The position numbers and the translations under genes are program-made. A stretch of 64,000 nt of DNA, taken from NCBI GenBank assembly GCA_963838095.1, contig CAWIPO010000006.1:997300-1061299 (forward strand), given 5' to 3'. Source of the DNA: CAWCGU01 sp963838095. GTDB lineage: Bacteria > Actinomycetota > Thermoleophilia > Solirubrobacterales > 70-9. Numbering within the stretch: position 1 is the first letter of the stretch; every line of letters begins with the position of its first letter. Positions 53,440-64,000 of this stretch are shown here, one piece after another. The notes beneath the pieces were generated by a model. The model worked only from the letters and a program-made list of their open reading frames with translations. It was not told where the DNA came from and did not search any database.

Positions 53440-54078
53440 CTAGGTCTCAGTGCGGTTGGTGTTGCGGCGCCTCGGAAGGGTTCCGAACACGACGTCCCAG
53501 ATTGGCGAGGAGACGCCGAATCCGTAGCGATGATCCTGGAAGTGGTGGCGCATGTGCGCTTCCCGGAGGCGTTTTCCGAGCTGGGATCGCGGCACGTAAT
53601 GGTGCAGGTAGTAGTGGGTGTAGTCGTAGGTCAGATAACCGAGCAGAAAGCCCGCAAACAGTGGGAAGCCGGTAGTGGTTCCCGCGATCAGCAGGAACGC
53701 CGCGCCGAAGAGCGCCGCCAGCGGGATGCTGGCCCCCGGCGGCATCACCAGCCGCAGCTTGTCGTTCGGGTGGTCGTGGTGGACACCGTGGATGACGAAG
53801 TGCATCCGCCGCCCCCACTTGTTGTCCGGCTCCCAGTGGAAGAACTTTCGGTGCAGCCAGTACTCGGTCAGCGTCCACAGCGCAAGACCGCCGATGACCA
53901 GGAGCACGATCGACGCGACGCCCAGCCCGTCGTCGGCCGCGAGCCAGCAGAGCACGCCGACGACCGGCAGGTAGATGATCGCCGGCACCGACGGATGCAC
54001 GCGTGAGAAGAAGTCCAGGAAGCGGCTCTCGAACAGCGGCGGCGAGGCGCTCAGACGCGCTGTGCGCTCGTGTGCCAT
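53440..54078 (-). CDS. Fatty acid hydroxylase-superfamily (sterol desaturase-like) protein
   Basis: 212 aa from ATG 54078 (MAHERTARLSASPPLFESRF). Four helices with the His-box set: WLHRKFFH, MHFVIHGVHHDHP, YDYTHYYLHHYVP and REAHMRHHFQDHRYGFG. These eight or more His bind the di-iron centre of membrane hydroxylases (fatty acid 2-hydroxylase / sterol desaturase fold). It probably hydroxylates a lipid tail at the membrane. Substrate unknown. Confidence 0.85.
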   Translation of the reverse strand: MAHERTARLSASPPLFESRFLDFFSRVHPSVPAIIYLPVVGVLCWLAADDGLGVASIVLLVIGGLALWTLTEYWLHRKFFHWEPDNKWGRRMHFVIHGVHHDHPNDKLRLVMPPGASIPLAALFGAAFLLIAGTTTGFPLFAGFLLGYLTYDYTHYYLHHYVPRSQLGKRLREAHMRHHFQDHRYGFGVSSPIWDVVFGTLPRRRNTNRTET

Positions 54079-54245
54079 GGCCCAAATTCTAGTGGCTTGG
54101 TTGGTCCGTCCGGAAGATGCGGGGATTGTGCGAATCGCGGACTTGTGAATAAGTTGCGATTTGCGAGATACGCCCCGCGAGGCCTTCGCGCCGCTGCAAT
54201 AGTGGCCGGCGGGAGTAGAGAACACCGCCGAAAGGGGCAAGCAGA

Positions 54246-54480
54246 GTGAGCGAGATCAGCGGCACGAGAGGAGACCCGGACAGGGGAGCGTCGGGACCTG
54301 CGGGGCGGCCCCGCCGGTCCCGGCAGGGGGTTTCCTGCGAGCAGTGCTACTTCGGCTGTCGCGGGCTCTGCGCGCTGAAGCTCGGCGGCCCGTGCTCCAC
54401 GTTTCGGCCGAACCGACCGGAAGGCCTCTGTGCCGCCGGTGCAGCCCACGCTTCTGGTCCGAGAGCCGGCGCTCGGCCCG
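54246..54480 (+). CDS. Small cysteine-rich protein (possible frameshift)
   Basis: From GTG 54246: MSEISGTRGDPDRGASG, then SCEQCYFGCRGLCALKLGGPCSTFRPNRPEGL with five or six Cys in about 30 residues. That block looks like a genuine metal- or disulfide-binding motif. The frame then runs on into the aminotransferase gene; a one-base shift near 54427 would give VPPVQPTLLVREPALGP and a stop at 54480, which I prefer. Function unknown. Confidence 0.4.
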
Positions 54481-54585
54481 TAGCGGAGCCTTCCGCTCCG
54501 CGGCAGCAGCCCCGGCGGCTGCCGGGAACGTTCGATGCCCTCGCCGCTACGAGGTCGCATCGACGCGAAATAGTCTTGGAGGTCC

Positions 54586-55900
54586 ATGGATATTTCGAAG
54601 CTCGATCAGCTGGTCTTCCACCCCTGGGTGGCGCAGACCCCGCGAAACGTCCCGGCATTCGTCAGCGGCGAAGGCAGCTTCCTCGTCGATCACACCGGAC
54701 GGCGTTACCTCGACTTCAGCTCGCAACTGGTGTTCACGAACGTGGGGCACCAGCATCCCAGGGTCGTCTCCGCGATCAAGGAACAGGCTGACCGTCTGTG
54801 CACTCTCGCCCCGATCTGGGCGAGCGACGTACGCGGTGAGGCGGCGAAGATGATCGTCGACGTCGCCCCGGCCGGGTTGAACCACGTGATGTTCACCAAC
54901 GGCGGCACGGAGGCGATCGAGCACGCCACCCGGATGGCGCGTGTTCACACCGGGCGCCCGAAGCTGCTCGCGGCGTACCGCTCCTACCACGGGGCGACGA
55001 CCACCTCGATGCATCTCACCGGCGATCATCGCCGCTGGGCCACGGACACCGGCGCCGCCGGCGTCGTTCACTTCTTCGGCCCGTACCTGTACCGCTCAGC
55101 GTTCGACTCTTCGACGCCAAGCGAGGAGTGCGAACGGGCGCTCGCGCACCTCGAGCACGTGATCGAGCTCGAGGGTCCGTCCACGATCGCCGCGCTGGTT
55201 CTCGAGTCGGTGATCGGCGGGTCGGGCGTCATCCCGCCTCCGCCCGGCTACCTCGAAGGGGTCCGGGAGCTATGCACAGAGCACGGGATCGTGTACATCG
55301 CCGACGAGGTATTGGTCGGCTTCGGCCGTACGGGCGAGTGGTTCGGCGTCGACCACGCTCGGGTTTCGCCGGATCTGATGGCGTTCGCCAAGGGCGTGAA
55401 CTCAGGGTATGTGCCGCTCGGCGGCGTCCTCGTGGGCGACCCGATCTACGACACCTTCGTGGAGCGGCCCTACCCCGGTGGGCTGACATATGCGGGGCAT
55501 CCCCTCGCCTGTGCCGCGGCGGTCGGCACGCTGGGGGCGATGCACGACGAGGGCCTGGTCGCCTCGGCGGCGCGGCTTGGCAGGGACGTCCTCGGACCGG
55601 GCCTGCGCGCGCTGGCTGAGCAGCACCCGTCGGTGGGTGAGGTGCGGGGCATCGGCGCGTTGTGGACGCTGGAGCTCGTCCGGGACCGCAAGACGCGGGA
55701 ACCGCTGGTGCCGTACGCGGCGAGCCGGCCCCGCAGCCGCGCCGATGGCGGCGCTCGGCGCGGCGTGCCTGGAGCGCGGGCTGATCATTTTCGTATTCGG
55801 CAACCGCATCAACGTCGCTCCCCCGCTGAACCTGAGCGACGCCGAGGCAGCGGACGGGCTGGCGATCCTGGACGAGGTGCTATCGGTCGCAGACGGCTAA
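54586..55900 (+). CDS. Class III (omega) aminotransferase (one frameshift)
   Basis: About 437 aa from ATG 54586 (MDISKLDQLVFHPWVAQTPRNVPAF). FTNGGTEAIEHATRMAR, AYRSYHGATTTSMHLTGD, YIADEVLVGFGRTGEWF with the PLP-pairing Asp, and MAFAKGVNSGYVPLGG with the Schiff-base Lys. YPGGLTYAGHPLACAAAVGTL follows. A one-base shift near 55730 moves the end to the frame PAAAPMAALGAACLERGLIIFVFGNRINVAPPLNLSD, stopping at 55900. Likely donors are beta-Ala, GABA or similar omega-amino compounds with pyruvate. Confidence 0.85.
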
Positions 55901-55979
55901 GGGCCCAAGCTCGGCCGTAGCACGTCGCAACTGCAGCCGGACCTGCGCCGCGCGGCGCATCTGCGGGTAGGGTCCGCTA

Positions 55980-56780
55980 GTGACGATGCGCATCACCGTG
56001 CTCGGCAAGTCGCCCTCGTGGCAGGACGCAGGCGGCGCTTGTAGCGGCTACCTGATCGAGGAAGGCGAAACGGCGCTGCTGCTGGACTGCGGAAACGGGG
56101 TCTTCTCGAAGCTGCGCATGTATCGCGACTACACCGACGTCGACCACGTCCTGATCTCGCACCTGCACGCGGACCATTTCCTCGACCTGATCCCGTACTC
56201 GTACGCGCTCACGTACGCGCCGCGCCAGCAGCCCGTGCCCGTGGACCGCTGGCCGGGCACCGACAATCCGGCCCGCCCGGTGCTCCACGCGCCGCCCGGC
56301 GCGACGAAGACGCTGCGGCGGGTGGTCGGGGCATGGGGGAACGAGGATCTGGTGGAGAACGCCTTCACCCTGCGCGAGTACGACCCGGGAACGCCGCTCG
56401 AGCTCGGCAGCCTGCGCGTGAGCTTTCACGCCGTGCCGCATTTCACCGAGACCTTCGCGATCGACTTTCGCTCCGCGAACGGTGGCGGGCGGTTCACCTA
56501 CGGTGCCGATTGCCGGCCCGGTCCGCAGCTGATCGACGCCGCACGCGACACCGACCTGCTGATCGTCGAGGCAACGCTTCCGCGGCCGGAGCGAAGCGGC
56601 GAGCGCGGTCACCTGACGCCCGCGGAAGCCGGCGACCACGCCCGTCGCGCCGGCGCCCACCGGGTGGTGCTGACGCACATATCCGACGAGCTCGACCAGC
56701 TCTGGGCGCGCGACCAAGGCAGCGAAGCGTTCGGCGCCCGGGTGGAAGTCGCCCGCGAGGGCGCGGTTTACGAGGTCTAG
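55980..56780 (+). CDS. MBL-fold metal-dependent hydrolase
   Basis: 266 aa from GTG 55980 (ATG 55986 possible). MRITVLGKSPSWQDAGGACSGYLIE, VLISHLHADHFLDLIPY (HxHxDH), HAVPHFTETFAID, YGADCRPGP and VVLTHISDEL supply the metallo-beta-lactamase-fold ligands. The layout is that of the RNase Z/cyclic-nucleotide phosphodiesterase-like branch; the true substrate is not known. 80 bp after the aminotransferase. Confidence 0.82.
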   Translation: MTMRITVLGKSPSWQDAGGACSGYLIEEGETALLLDCGNGVFSKLRMYRDYTDVDHVLISHLHADHFLDLIPYSYALTYAPRQQPVPVDRWPGTDNPARPVLHAPPGATKTLRRVVGAWGNEDLVENAFTLREYDPGTPLELGSLRVSFHAVPHFTETFAIDFRSANGGGRFTYGADCRPGPQLIDAARDTDLLIVEATLPRPERSGERGHLTPAEAGDHARRAGAHRVVLTHISDELDQLWARDQGSEAFGARVEVAREGAVYEV

Positions 56781-56818
56781 AACCTTCTCCTCCCGGAGTG
56801 CGCAGCTAAGCTGAGGCC

Positions 56819-57277
56819 GTGGCCCAGCGTCGCGACCCTTTTGCCAATTTCGACCGCATGCGGCGGGAGATAGACGAGCTCTTCGGCGACCTCTGGCAGC
56901 GCTCGCCGTTGACGCAGCGCCAGGCCAGCGGCTTCTCGCCGCGGGTCGATGTGTACTACTGCGGCGATCCGCCGAAGGCGATCGTCAAGGTCGATCTCGC
57001 CGGAGTTGCGCTGGACGCGATCAGCCTCGAGATCTCGGGGCGAACGATGGTGATCTCGGGCGAACGGCCGGTTCGCGAGATCGAGGGGCGCGTCTACCAG
57101 CAGGTCGAGATCGCCACCGGGCACTTCAGGCGGATCGTCGAGTTGAACGCCGACGTCGATCCCGAGCAGGCGAAGGCGACCTACGAGGACGGGGTGCTGC
57201 GGATCGAGCTTCCATTGCAGCGCACGGAGGAGAACGCGACCCGGGTCCGGATCGAGCGCTCGGGCGCCGAGGAGTAA
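56819..57277 (+). CDS. Hsp20/alpha-crystallin small heat-shock protein
   Basis: 152 aa from GTG 56819. MAQRRDPFANFDRMRREIDELFGDLW leads into FSPRVDVYYCGDPPKAIVKVDLAGV, LEISGRTMVISGER and the conserved ATYEDGVLRIELPL of the alpha-crystallin domain. It holds unfolded proteins under stress. It lies 14 bp before lon, so chaperone and protease are probably made together. Confidence 0.92.
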   Translation: MAQRRDPFANFDRMRREIDELFGDLWQRSPLTQRQASGFSPRVDVYYCGDPPKAIVKVDLAGVALDAISLEISGRTMVISGERPVREIEGRVYQQVEIATGHFRRIVELNADVDPEQAKATYEDGVLRIELPLQRTEENATRVRIERSGAEE

Positions 57278-57291
57278 CCGAGGGGCCACTG

Positions 57292-59728
<2,437 letters not shown>

Positions 59729-59805
59729 TGGACAGCCACCCGCTGCCAGCGTGCCCGGTATATGCTGCAAAGCGCCAGTTTGAGACTTGATCTAGGAGAG
59801 GTGTG

Positions 59806-60270
59806 ATGGCGCAGAGAAGCAAGCGGGCAAAGACGTCGGCGCAGAAGGCCAGCGAGGCGGCCGCTGCGCTTCGCGAAAACCCCTATGTGCAGCGGCTGAT
59901 CGAGGACGAAGAGCTTCGGACCGACCTCCGGGAGGCATACGACTCGGCGCGCAACGCGTACGGGCGGATGTCGAACGGCAAGGGCCCCGCGAAGGCGCTG
60001 ATGGACGACAAGAAAGTTCAGCGCGAGCTTCGCCAGGCCGCCGAGTCGCTGCGCGACGCCTCCGACCGCCTGCGCGGCAAGCGCCAGGGCGGCGGCGGCA
60101 CGCTGAGGAAGCTGTTCGTGTTCGGGATCATCGGCGCGATCGCGGTCCTGATCCTCAGCGAGGGCGCGCGCAAGGCGCTGCTCGACCGACTCTTCGGCCC
60201 CGAGGAGGAGTTCGAGTACACCTCGACGACGACGGTCACCTCGGAGCCTGCGGCCCAGACGGCTTCGTAG
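59806..60270 (+). CDS. Membrane-anchored protein of unknown function
   Basis: 154 aa from ATG 59806 with GGAGAGG upstream. Charged helical N-terminal part with ALRENPYVQRLIEDEELRTDLREAYDSARNAYGRM and DDKKVQRELRQAAESLRDASDRLRG, then one helix (LFVFGIIGAIAVLILSEGARKALLDRLFG) and a Thr/Ala tail. The family is frequent in Thermoleophilia as far as I can tell. Function unknown. Confidence 0.6.
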   Translation: MAQRSKRAKTSAQKASEAAAALRENPYVQRLIEDEELRTDLREAYDSARNAYGRMSNGKGPAKALMDDKKVQRELRQAAESLRDASDRLRGKRQGGGGTLRKLFVFGIIGAIAVLILSEGARKALLDRLFGPEEEFEYTSTTTVTSEPAAQTAS

Positions 60271-60387
60271 CGCCTGCCTGGGCAGCATCCCAGTCGCGGA
60301 CCCCGCCCTTCGCAACGTCCCGAAAGGGCGCCGTTTGCGCGCTAGCGCCCACGTGCTCGTCCCCCGTCTAGGGCCTTAACACGCTCG

Positions 60388-60421
60388 GTTATCTCTGCCG
60401 ATGGGTTATCGCTGCCGATGG
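60388..60421 (+). repeat. 17-bp tandem duplication over the sigma-factor start
   Basis: GTTATC(T/G)CTGCCGATGG occurs twice in direct succession. Each copy contains an ATG; the second (60418) is the sigma-factor start. The first (60401) opens a seven-codon frame whose TGA ends at 60424, overlapping the sigma start out of frame. Confidence 0.6.
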
Positions 60422-61014
60422 TGAAGCAACGGGATCGCGATGAGTTCGCCGGCGTCTACGAGGATCACGTCTGGTCCGTGTACGGCTTCATCCACTACCG
60501 CGTGGGCTCCCAGGTGGACGCCGAGGACCTCACCCAGGAGACCTTCGAGCGCGCGCTCAAGGCCTGGGGTCGCTTCGACGAGAGCAGGGCCAGCGTCCGC
60601 ACGTGGCTGATGGCGATCGCGCGCAACCTGGTGATCGACAGCTCTCGCCGCGAGGGCTCGAGGGTCGAGCAGCCCTTCACCGAGGAGCTCGCAGCCGGGA
60701 GACACGATTCGGCGGTGAGTGGCGATGAACTCGAGCTGGGGGTCTCGGTCGAGCTCGCGAACGCGCTGACAGCACTTGGCGAGCGCGAACGGGAGATCAT
60801 TGCCCTTCGGTACGGCGGCGACCTGAAGGGAGCCGAAATCGCCGAGCTCACCGGCCTTACCCTCGCCAACGTCCAGCAGATCCTCTCGCGCTCACTGCGG
60901 AAGCTGCGCGACGAGCTCAGTCCCGCGCGGCGGACCGAAGACTCCGAGCAACCGGCTTCACCCGGCGGCGAGGGGTCCGACGCCGGCGACGCCAATCACG
61001 GCGACGGCCAGTAG
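60418..61014 (+). CDS. ECF-type RNA polymerase sigma factor
   Basis: 198 aa from ATG 60418. Region 2: EFAGVYEDHVWSVYGFIHYRVGSQVDAEDLTQETFERALKAWGRFDESRASVRTWLMAIARNLVIDSSRRE. Region 4: ALTALGEREREIIALRYGGDLKGAEIAELTGLTLANVQQILSRSLRKLRDEL. The C-terminal tail is Ser/Asp/Gly-rich. No cognate promoter is evident. A small membrane protein converges on its 3' end and could be the regulator. Confidence 0.92.
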   Translation: MVKQRDRDEFAGVYEDHVWSVYGFIHYRVGSQVDAEDLTQETFERALKAWGRFDESRASVRTWLMAIARNLVIDSSRREGSRVEQPFTEELAAGRHDSAVSGDELELGVSVELANALTALGEREREIIALRYGGDLKGAEIAELTGLTLANVQQILSRSLRKLRDELSPARRTEDSEQPASPGGEGSDAGDANHGDGQ

Positions 61015-61218
61015 GGCCGCACCCGGAGTGCCGTAGGCGAAGATCAGCAGCCGCGCCCGCGACTCGATCGGCCGGCCGAGCAGCTGACGCCCGAGCTCGC
61101 TCCGAAATGCGGCGCGCGGAACGGGTCGCTCTCGCGCGAGCCGCTCCGCGACGGGGCGCAACTCCACTCCCACCTGGTCGTCCGGGGCCGGGTCGTGATC
61201 TGCAAAGTGGTCAGTCAT
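60958..61218 (-). CDS. Small single-pass membrane protein, possible anti-sigma
   Basis: 86 aa. RPVAERLARERPVPRAAFRSELGRQLLG is a soluble part of the kind seen before the helix in small proteins linked to ECF factors in this lineage. LLIFAYGTPGAALLAVAVIGVAGVGPLAAG is one helix. It overlaps the sigma-factor gene tail to tail by 57 bp and lies 7 bp downstream of the O-antigen-ligase-like gene on the same strand. No zinc motif, so an anti-sigma role is a guess. Confidence 0.5.
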   Translation of the reverse strand: MTDHFADHDPAPDDQVGVELRPVAERLARERPVPRAAFRSELGRQLLGRPIESRARLLIFAYGTPGAALLAVAVIGVAGVGPLAAG

Positions 61219-61225
61219 CGCTTCG

Positions 61226-63234
61226 CTACTCAGTTTGGTCGGTGAACAAGGTGGATCGCGGGTTGAGCGACTCGGCTCTGCTGTAGGCGTCCACCGCGCC
61301 GCTCGCGTTTCCGCGCTGCGCCTCTATCCGCGACAGGATCAACCAGTTGCGCCAGTTCGTTGGCTCCTTCTCCGTAGCGTCGAGCGCAGAGGAAGCCGCC
61401 TCGTCCAGAGTCCCGAGCCGCTCCAGCACCAGTGCCTCCTGCAGGCTTGCCGCCGCCGACCACGGTTGCAGGTCTTGAGCCTTGCGCGCCGAGTCGAGGG
61501 CCGCCTCCAACTGACCTCCTCTGAAATCATCCCGACTGTCGCTGAGCGCGTAGAGCGCGATCAGCGAGGTCGAGAGCAGTGCCAGTGCGGGGACCGCGAG
61601 TACCGCCAATGTCAGCCGCGGCAGCTTCGTGCTTGGTCGCGCGGAGCCGCCCTCACGCCGGTCTGGCTCAACGGCAGGTTCTCGGGCAAGGATCGCTGCA
61701 CCGACGAGCAGGACCGTCACCGGAATCACGGTCAACTCCCATGCCCAGTCGAGGGCAGCGGCGACGGCAAATGCGGCCGCGGCGGCGACCGCAGCCGCCA
61801 GGTACGCGCGATCCTCACCGGCGGCACGCAGCACCCGGGAGACGCCGAATGCGATCACCCCCCCAATCAGCGCGATGATCAGCCCGAAACCGATGATCCC
61901 GAGCTCGGCGTAGGCCTCGAGATAGAGCGAGTGCGCGTCGCGAACGAACGCGGGGATTGTGGCCTCGCTCGCCCACCAGTACTCGTACGTGCCCGACCCG
62001 ATCCCGGTGAGGGGCGCGCTGTCGCCTGCGTCGAGCGCCGCTTGCCACTGCTGATAGCGGCCCGTGCCCCCGGCGCTGTCGAAGCGTTCCACACCGGCGC
62101 CGATGTACGACGGATCCTTGAACTCGCTCCAGCGGTCGGAGATCTCCGAGGGAGCCCCGGCAGCCAGCGCGGCGACCGCGGCCACAACCGTAGCCGTGGC
62201 GAACAACGCGGTCGTCGTGCTGCGCGACACGCTGACGCGCGGGCCGACTCCGTGCCGTGCCGCGAGCCCGATCGCAACCCGGACCAGGGCGACACCGCCG
62301 CAGACGACGAGCACCACCGCAAGCATCTCGTCCCCCTGCTGGTTGGCAAGGGCTCCGAGCGCGCCGTCCTCCAACGCGTCTCTCTGGGTGGCGGCGGAGA
62401 TCAACAGGACGCTGCCCGCGGCCCCGAGCGCAAGGGTGGGCAGAAGCGCCAAGCGCGCGGGGTGCAGCAGAATCAGCGCGAGCAAGGCCACGGCGATCTC
62501 CAGCGCTCCGCCGCGGGAGAACGTGTAGAACGCGGTCAGGGTCAGAACCGGCACCGCCGCGGCGGCAAGCGCCTGGGTGAGCAGACGGCGCGAGTGGGTC
62601 GCGATTACGAGCAGGAGCGGTATCCCGAGCGCCATCAGGGCGGCGAGCCCGTTCCAATAGTTCAGCGGGTAGTTGAGCCTGCCCTCGGCGCCGGTCAGGA
62701 ATTTGGGCGGGTTGTCGGGGGGAAACCAGTCCGGGTGCAGCCTCGACAGCAGCGCGAGCAGGCCGACGAAGGCGATCGCGGCGGCGACGGCGCTAACCGT
62801 TCGCCGCAGGCCGTCTCGTCCCTGAACCGCGATTGCGAGGGCGAGAATCCCGAGCAGGGTGGCCACCCGCGCGACCTCCTCGACGCTGCGCTCGCTGCTC
62901 TCGGACCAGCTGATCCCCAGCGCCGTCCAGCCGGCGTACGCGGCGAGCAGGCCGAGCGCGGCCCACGCGGGCCGGCCAAAGCGCCTCACCGGAAGGAAGC
63001 CGACGATCGCACCCAGCAGCAGAACCCACCAGACCGCGATCCCCAGCTCGCTGCGCACGACCAGGTCGTAGCCGCCGCCCGAAGCGCGAGGTAGAGAACG
63101 AGCACAAACGGCAGCACCACGGTCCCGAGCAACGGGCCCAGGTATCTGACGAGCGCGCGTGGGCTGCTCGTGGCAGCATCGCGCCATCCGCGGACGGGAA
63201 GCTCCTCGTAGACCGCGGGAGTGGGCACGTCCAT
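61226..63234 (-). CDS. O-antigen ligase-like protein with C-terminal TPR (one frameshift)
   Basis: About 669 aa from ATG 63234 (MDVPTPAVYEELPVRGW) when joined. Twelve or so helices with the large external loop LNYPLNYWNGLAALMALG, FYTFSRGGALEIAVAL and TGIGSGTYEYWWA...RDAHSLYLEAYAELGIIG, the O-antigen ligase/Wzy pattern. Residues from about 570 contain TPR-like repeats (QLEAALDSARKAQDLQPWSAAASLQEALVLERLGTLDEAASSALDATEKEP). One base is missing near 63087 in LYLAL/SGGGYDLVV. It likely polymerises or transfers surface polysaccharide. Confidence 0.8.
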
Positions 63235-63334
63235 ACGGATTCCAATACGCGTCAGGCGCTCAATTACTGACGTTTGGGCCCGAAATCGCGTGCGGGTCTG
63301 TCAGTTTTCCGTACCCCGGTGCGTATCAGTATCC

Positions 63335-63925
63335 ATGCGCAGGACCTTTTCGGCAACGCTCGCGATCGTCTTCGTGCTCGCCTTCCCGGCTGCGACAACC
63401 GCTGGAGCCGCCGACTCCTCGCTCGACCAATATGTCGAAAGCATCCCGGGTGGGGGAGGGAATCAGCCGTCCACAGACGCAGGCGGCGATTCGTCGCAAG
63501 GCAGCGGCGGTGGCGGCGATTCGTCGCAGGGCAGCGGCGGGAGCGGCAGTTCGTCGGAAGGCGGCGGCGGGAGCGCGCTTCCATCTGAGGTAGCCGATGA
63601 GATCGAGGCCGCGGGCCCGGAGGGCGATGAGGTCGTGGGCTTCACCGAGAACACGGCGCCGGGGGATGAGGGGGAAAATGCGGACGGCTCGGAGAGCGGG
63701 GGCGGCGGCGGGGGCGGCAACGAAGAAGCCGCCGACGACGAGGCAAGGGACAACGATGGCGGCGCCGGTGAGAGCGCGAACACCGGGGTGGCCGCCGCGG
63801 CAGAATTGGCTGCGGATACCGCTTCCGGCACGAGCATCGTTCTGCCGATCATCCTCGCCGCCACGTTGCTGGTTGCGGCAATCGTCGGCCTGACGCGCCT
63901 CCGAGCCCGCCGCGCGAAGCAGTAG
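63335..63925 (+). CDS. Gly/Ser-rich surface protein with C-terminal membrane anchor
   Basis: 196 aa from ATG 63335. Signal peptide (MRRTFSATLAIVFVLAFPAATTAGA), then a Gly/Ser-rich repeat GGDSSQGSGG, an acidic stretch, and a C-terminal helix (SIVLPIILAATLLVAAIVGLTRLRARRAKQ) with a positive tail. There is no clean LPxTG motif, so anchoring is by the helix. It looks like a flexible wall-spanning stalk. The next gene starts directly after its stop. Confidence 0.7.
   Translation: MRRTFSATLAIVFVLAFPAATTAGAADSSLDQYVESIPGGGGNQPSTDAGGDSSQGSGGGGDSSQGSGGSGSSSEGGGGSALPSEVADEIEAAGPEGDEVVGFTENTAPGDEGENADGSESGGGGGGGNEEAADDEARDNDGGAGESANTGVAAAAELAADTASGTSIVLPIILAATLLVAAIVGLTRLRARRAKQ
63482..63571 (+). repeat. 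Three 30-bp tandem coding repeats
   Basis: Units at 63482, 63512 and 63542 encode GGDSSQGSGG, GGDSSQGSGG and SGSSSEGGGG. The first two differ by 2 of 30 bases, so the array is recent and may vary between strains. Confidence 0.75.
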
Positions 63926-64000
63926 ATGAGCTGCTCCCGGGGCGGCCCGGCCCGCGTCGGCCGGGCGCGGATGCTCGGCGTCGTCTGCTTGGCGAGCCTG
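63926..64000 (+). CDS. Start of an exported protein (cut by window edge)
   Basis: ATG 63926 directly follows the TAG of the preceding gene and opens MSCSRGGPARVGRARMLGVV, then CLASL. Basic residues before a hydrophobic stretch look like the beginning of a signal peptide. Too short to identify; the tight spacing implies co-expression with the surface protein. Confidence 0.4.
   Translation, partial: MSCSRGGPARVGRARMLGVVCLASL

Noticed and set aside
63482..63571. CRISPR-like array
   Set aside because: Units are contiguous coding repeats without spacers. No CRISPR array was seen anywhere in the window.

Overview
The window is a high-GC, gene-dense chromosomal segment from an actinobacterium. The gene set fits a Thermoleophilia/Solirubrobacterales-like organism: two F420-type LLM oxidoreductases, an SCP2 protein, a DUF6458-type small membrane protein, a DUF3556-like membrane protein, many GTG/TTG starts, a class III cyclase fused to an alpha/beta-hydrolase, and an MFS carrier with a cyclic-nucleotide domain. 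The lineage is inferred from gene content, not from a marker-gene tree.

Layout. 0-9 kb: truncated DUF3556-like gene, catechol-type O-methyltransferase, DrrAB-like ABC exporter, secreted lipase-like hydrolase, sulfite-oxidase-family enzyme, decayed serine hydrolase, LLM oxidoreductase, DMT-type transporter. 9.3-15.8 kb: accessory segment ending in an intact tRNA-Val(CAC). Two 3'-end fragments of the same kind of tRNA lie at 9280 and 12542 in the same orientation, which divides the segment into two tandem island-like units. Unit one holds a desaturase/reductase/ferredoxin fusion and a divergent TetR gene with overlapping promoters. Unit two holds a hydrolase-cyclase and an MFS carrier with a cNMP-binding domain. 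15.8-21 kb: L7/L12 C-domain-like protein, c-di-AMP (ydaO) riboswitch before an M23 peptidase, large-type SRP RNA, H-NOX haem protein, M15-like peptidase, GT-C glycosyltransferase. 21-24 kb: dnaX-ybaB-recR.

24-29 kb: FGD-like LLM enzyme, SCP2 protein, PadR-MMPL pair with an operator, AbiEi/DUF559 protein. 29-36.9 kb: aspartate kinase, aspartate-semialdehyde dehydrogenase, large membrane protein, CPA1 antiporter, two exported proteins. 36.9-44.2 kb: two complete but different succinate dehydrogenase/fumarate reductase gene sets in one run, one with cytochrome b558 and one with a CCG-domain (HdrB-like) subunit. 44-50.5 kb: M50-CBS protease, M28 peptidase, acyl-CoA dehydrogenase with TetR, and a tnpB element with hairpins typical of an omega RNA. 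50.7-53 kb: icd-mdh. 53-64 kb: HTH protein, fatty acid hydroxylase, aminotransferase, MBL hydrolase, Hsp20-Lon, ECF sigma factor, O-antigen-ligase-like protein with TPR tail, and a glycine/serine-rich surface protein.

About ten otherwise normal genes carry single-base frameshifts, including the 5' end of lon. The simplest reading is uncorrected indels in a draft assembly, so 'broken' genes should be treated with caution. The serine hydrolase at 6.4-7.1 kb is different: it has also lost its catalytic half.
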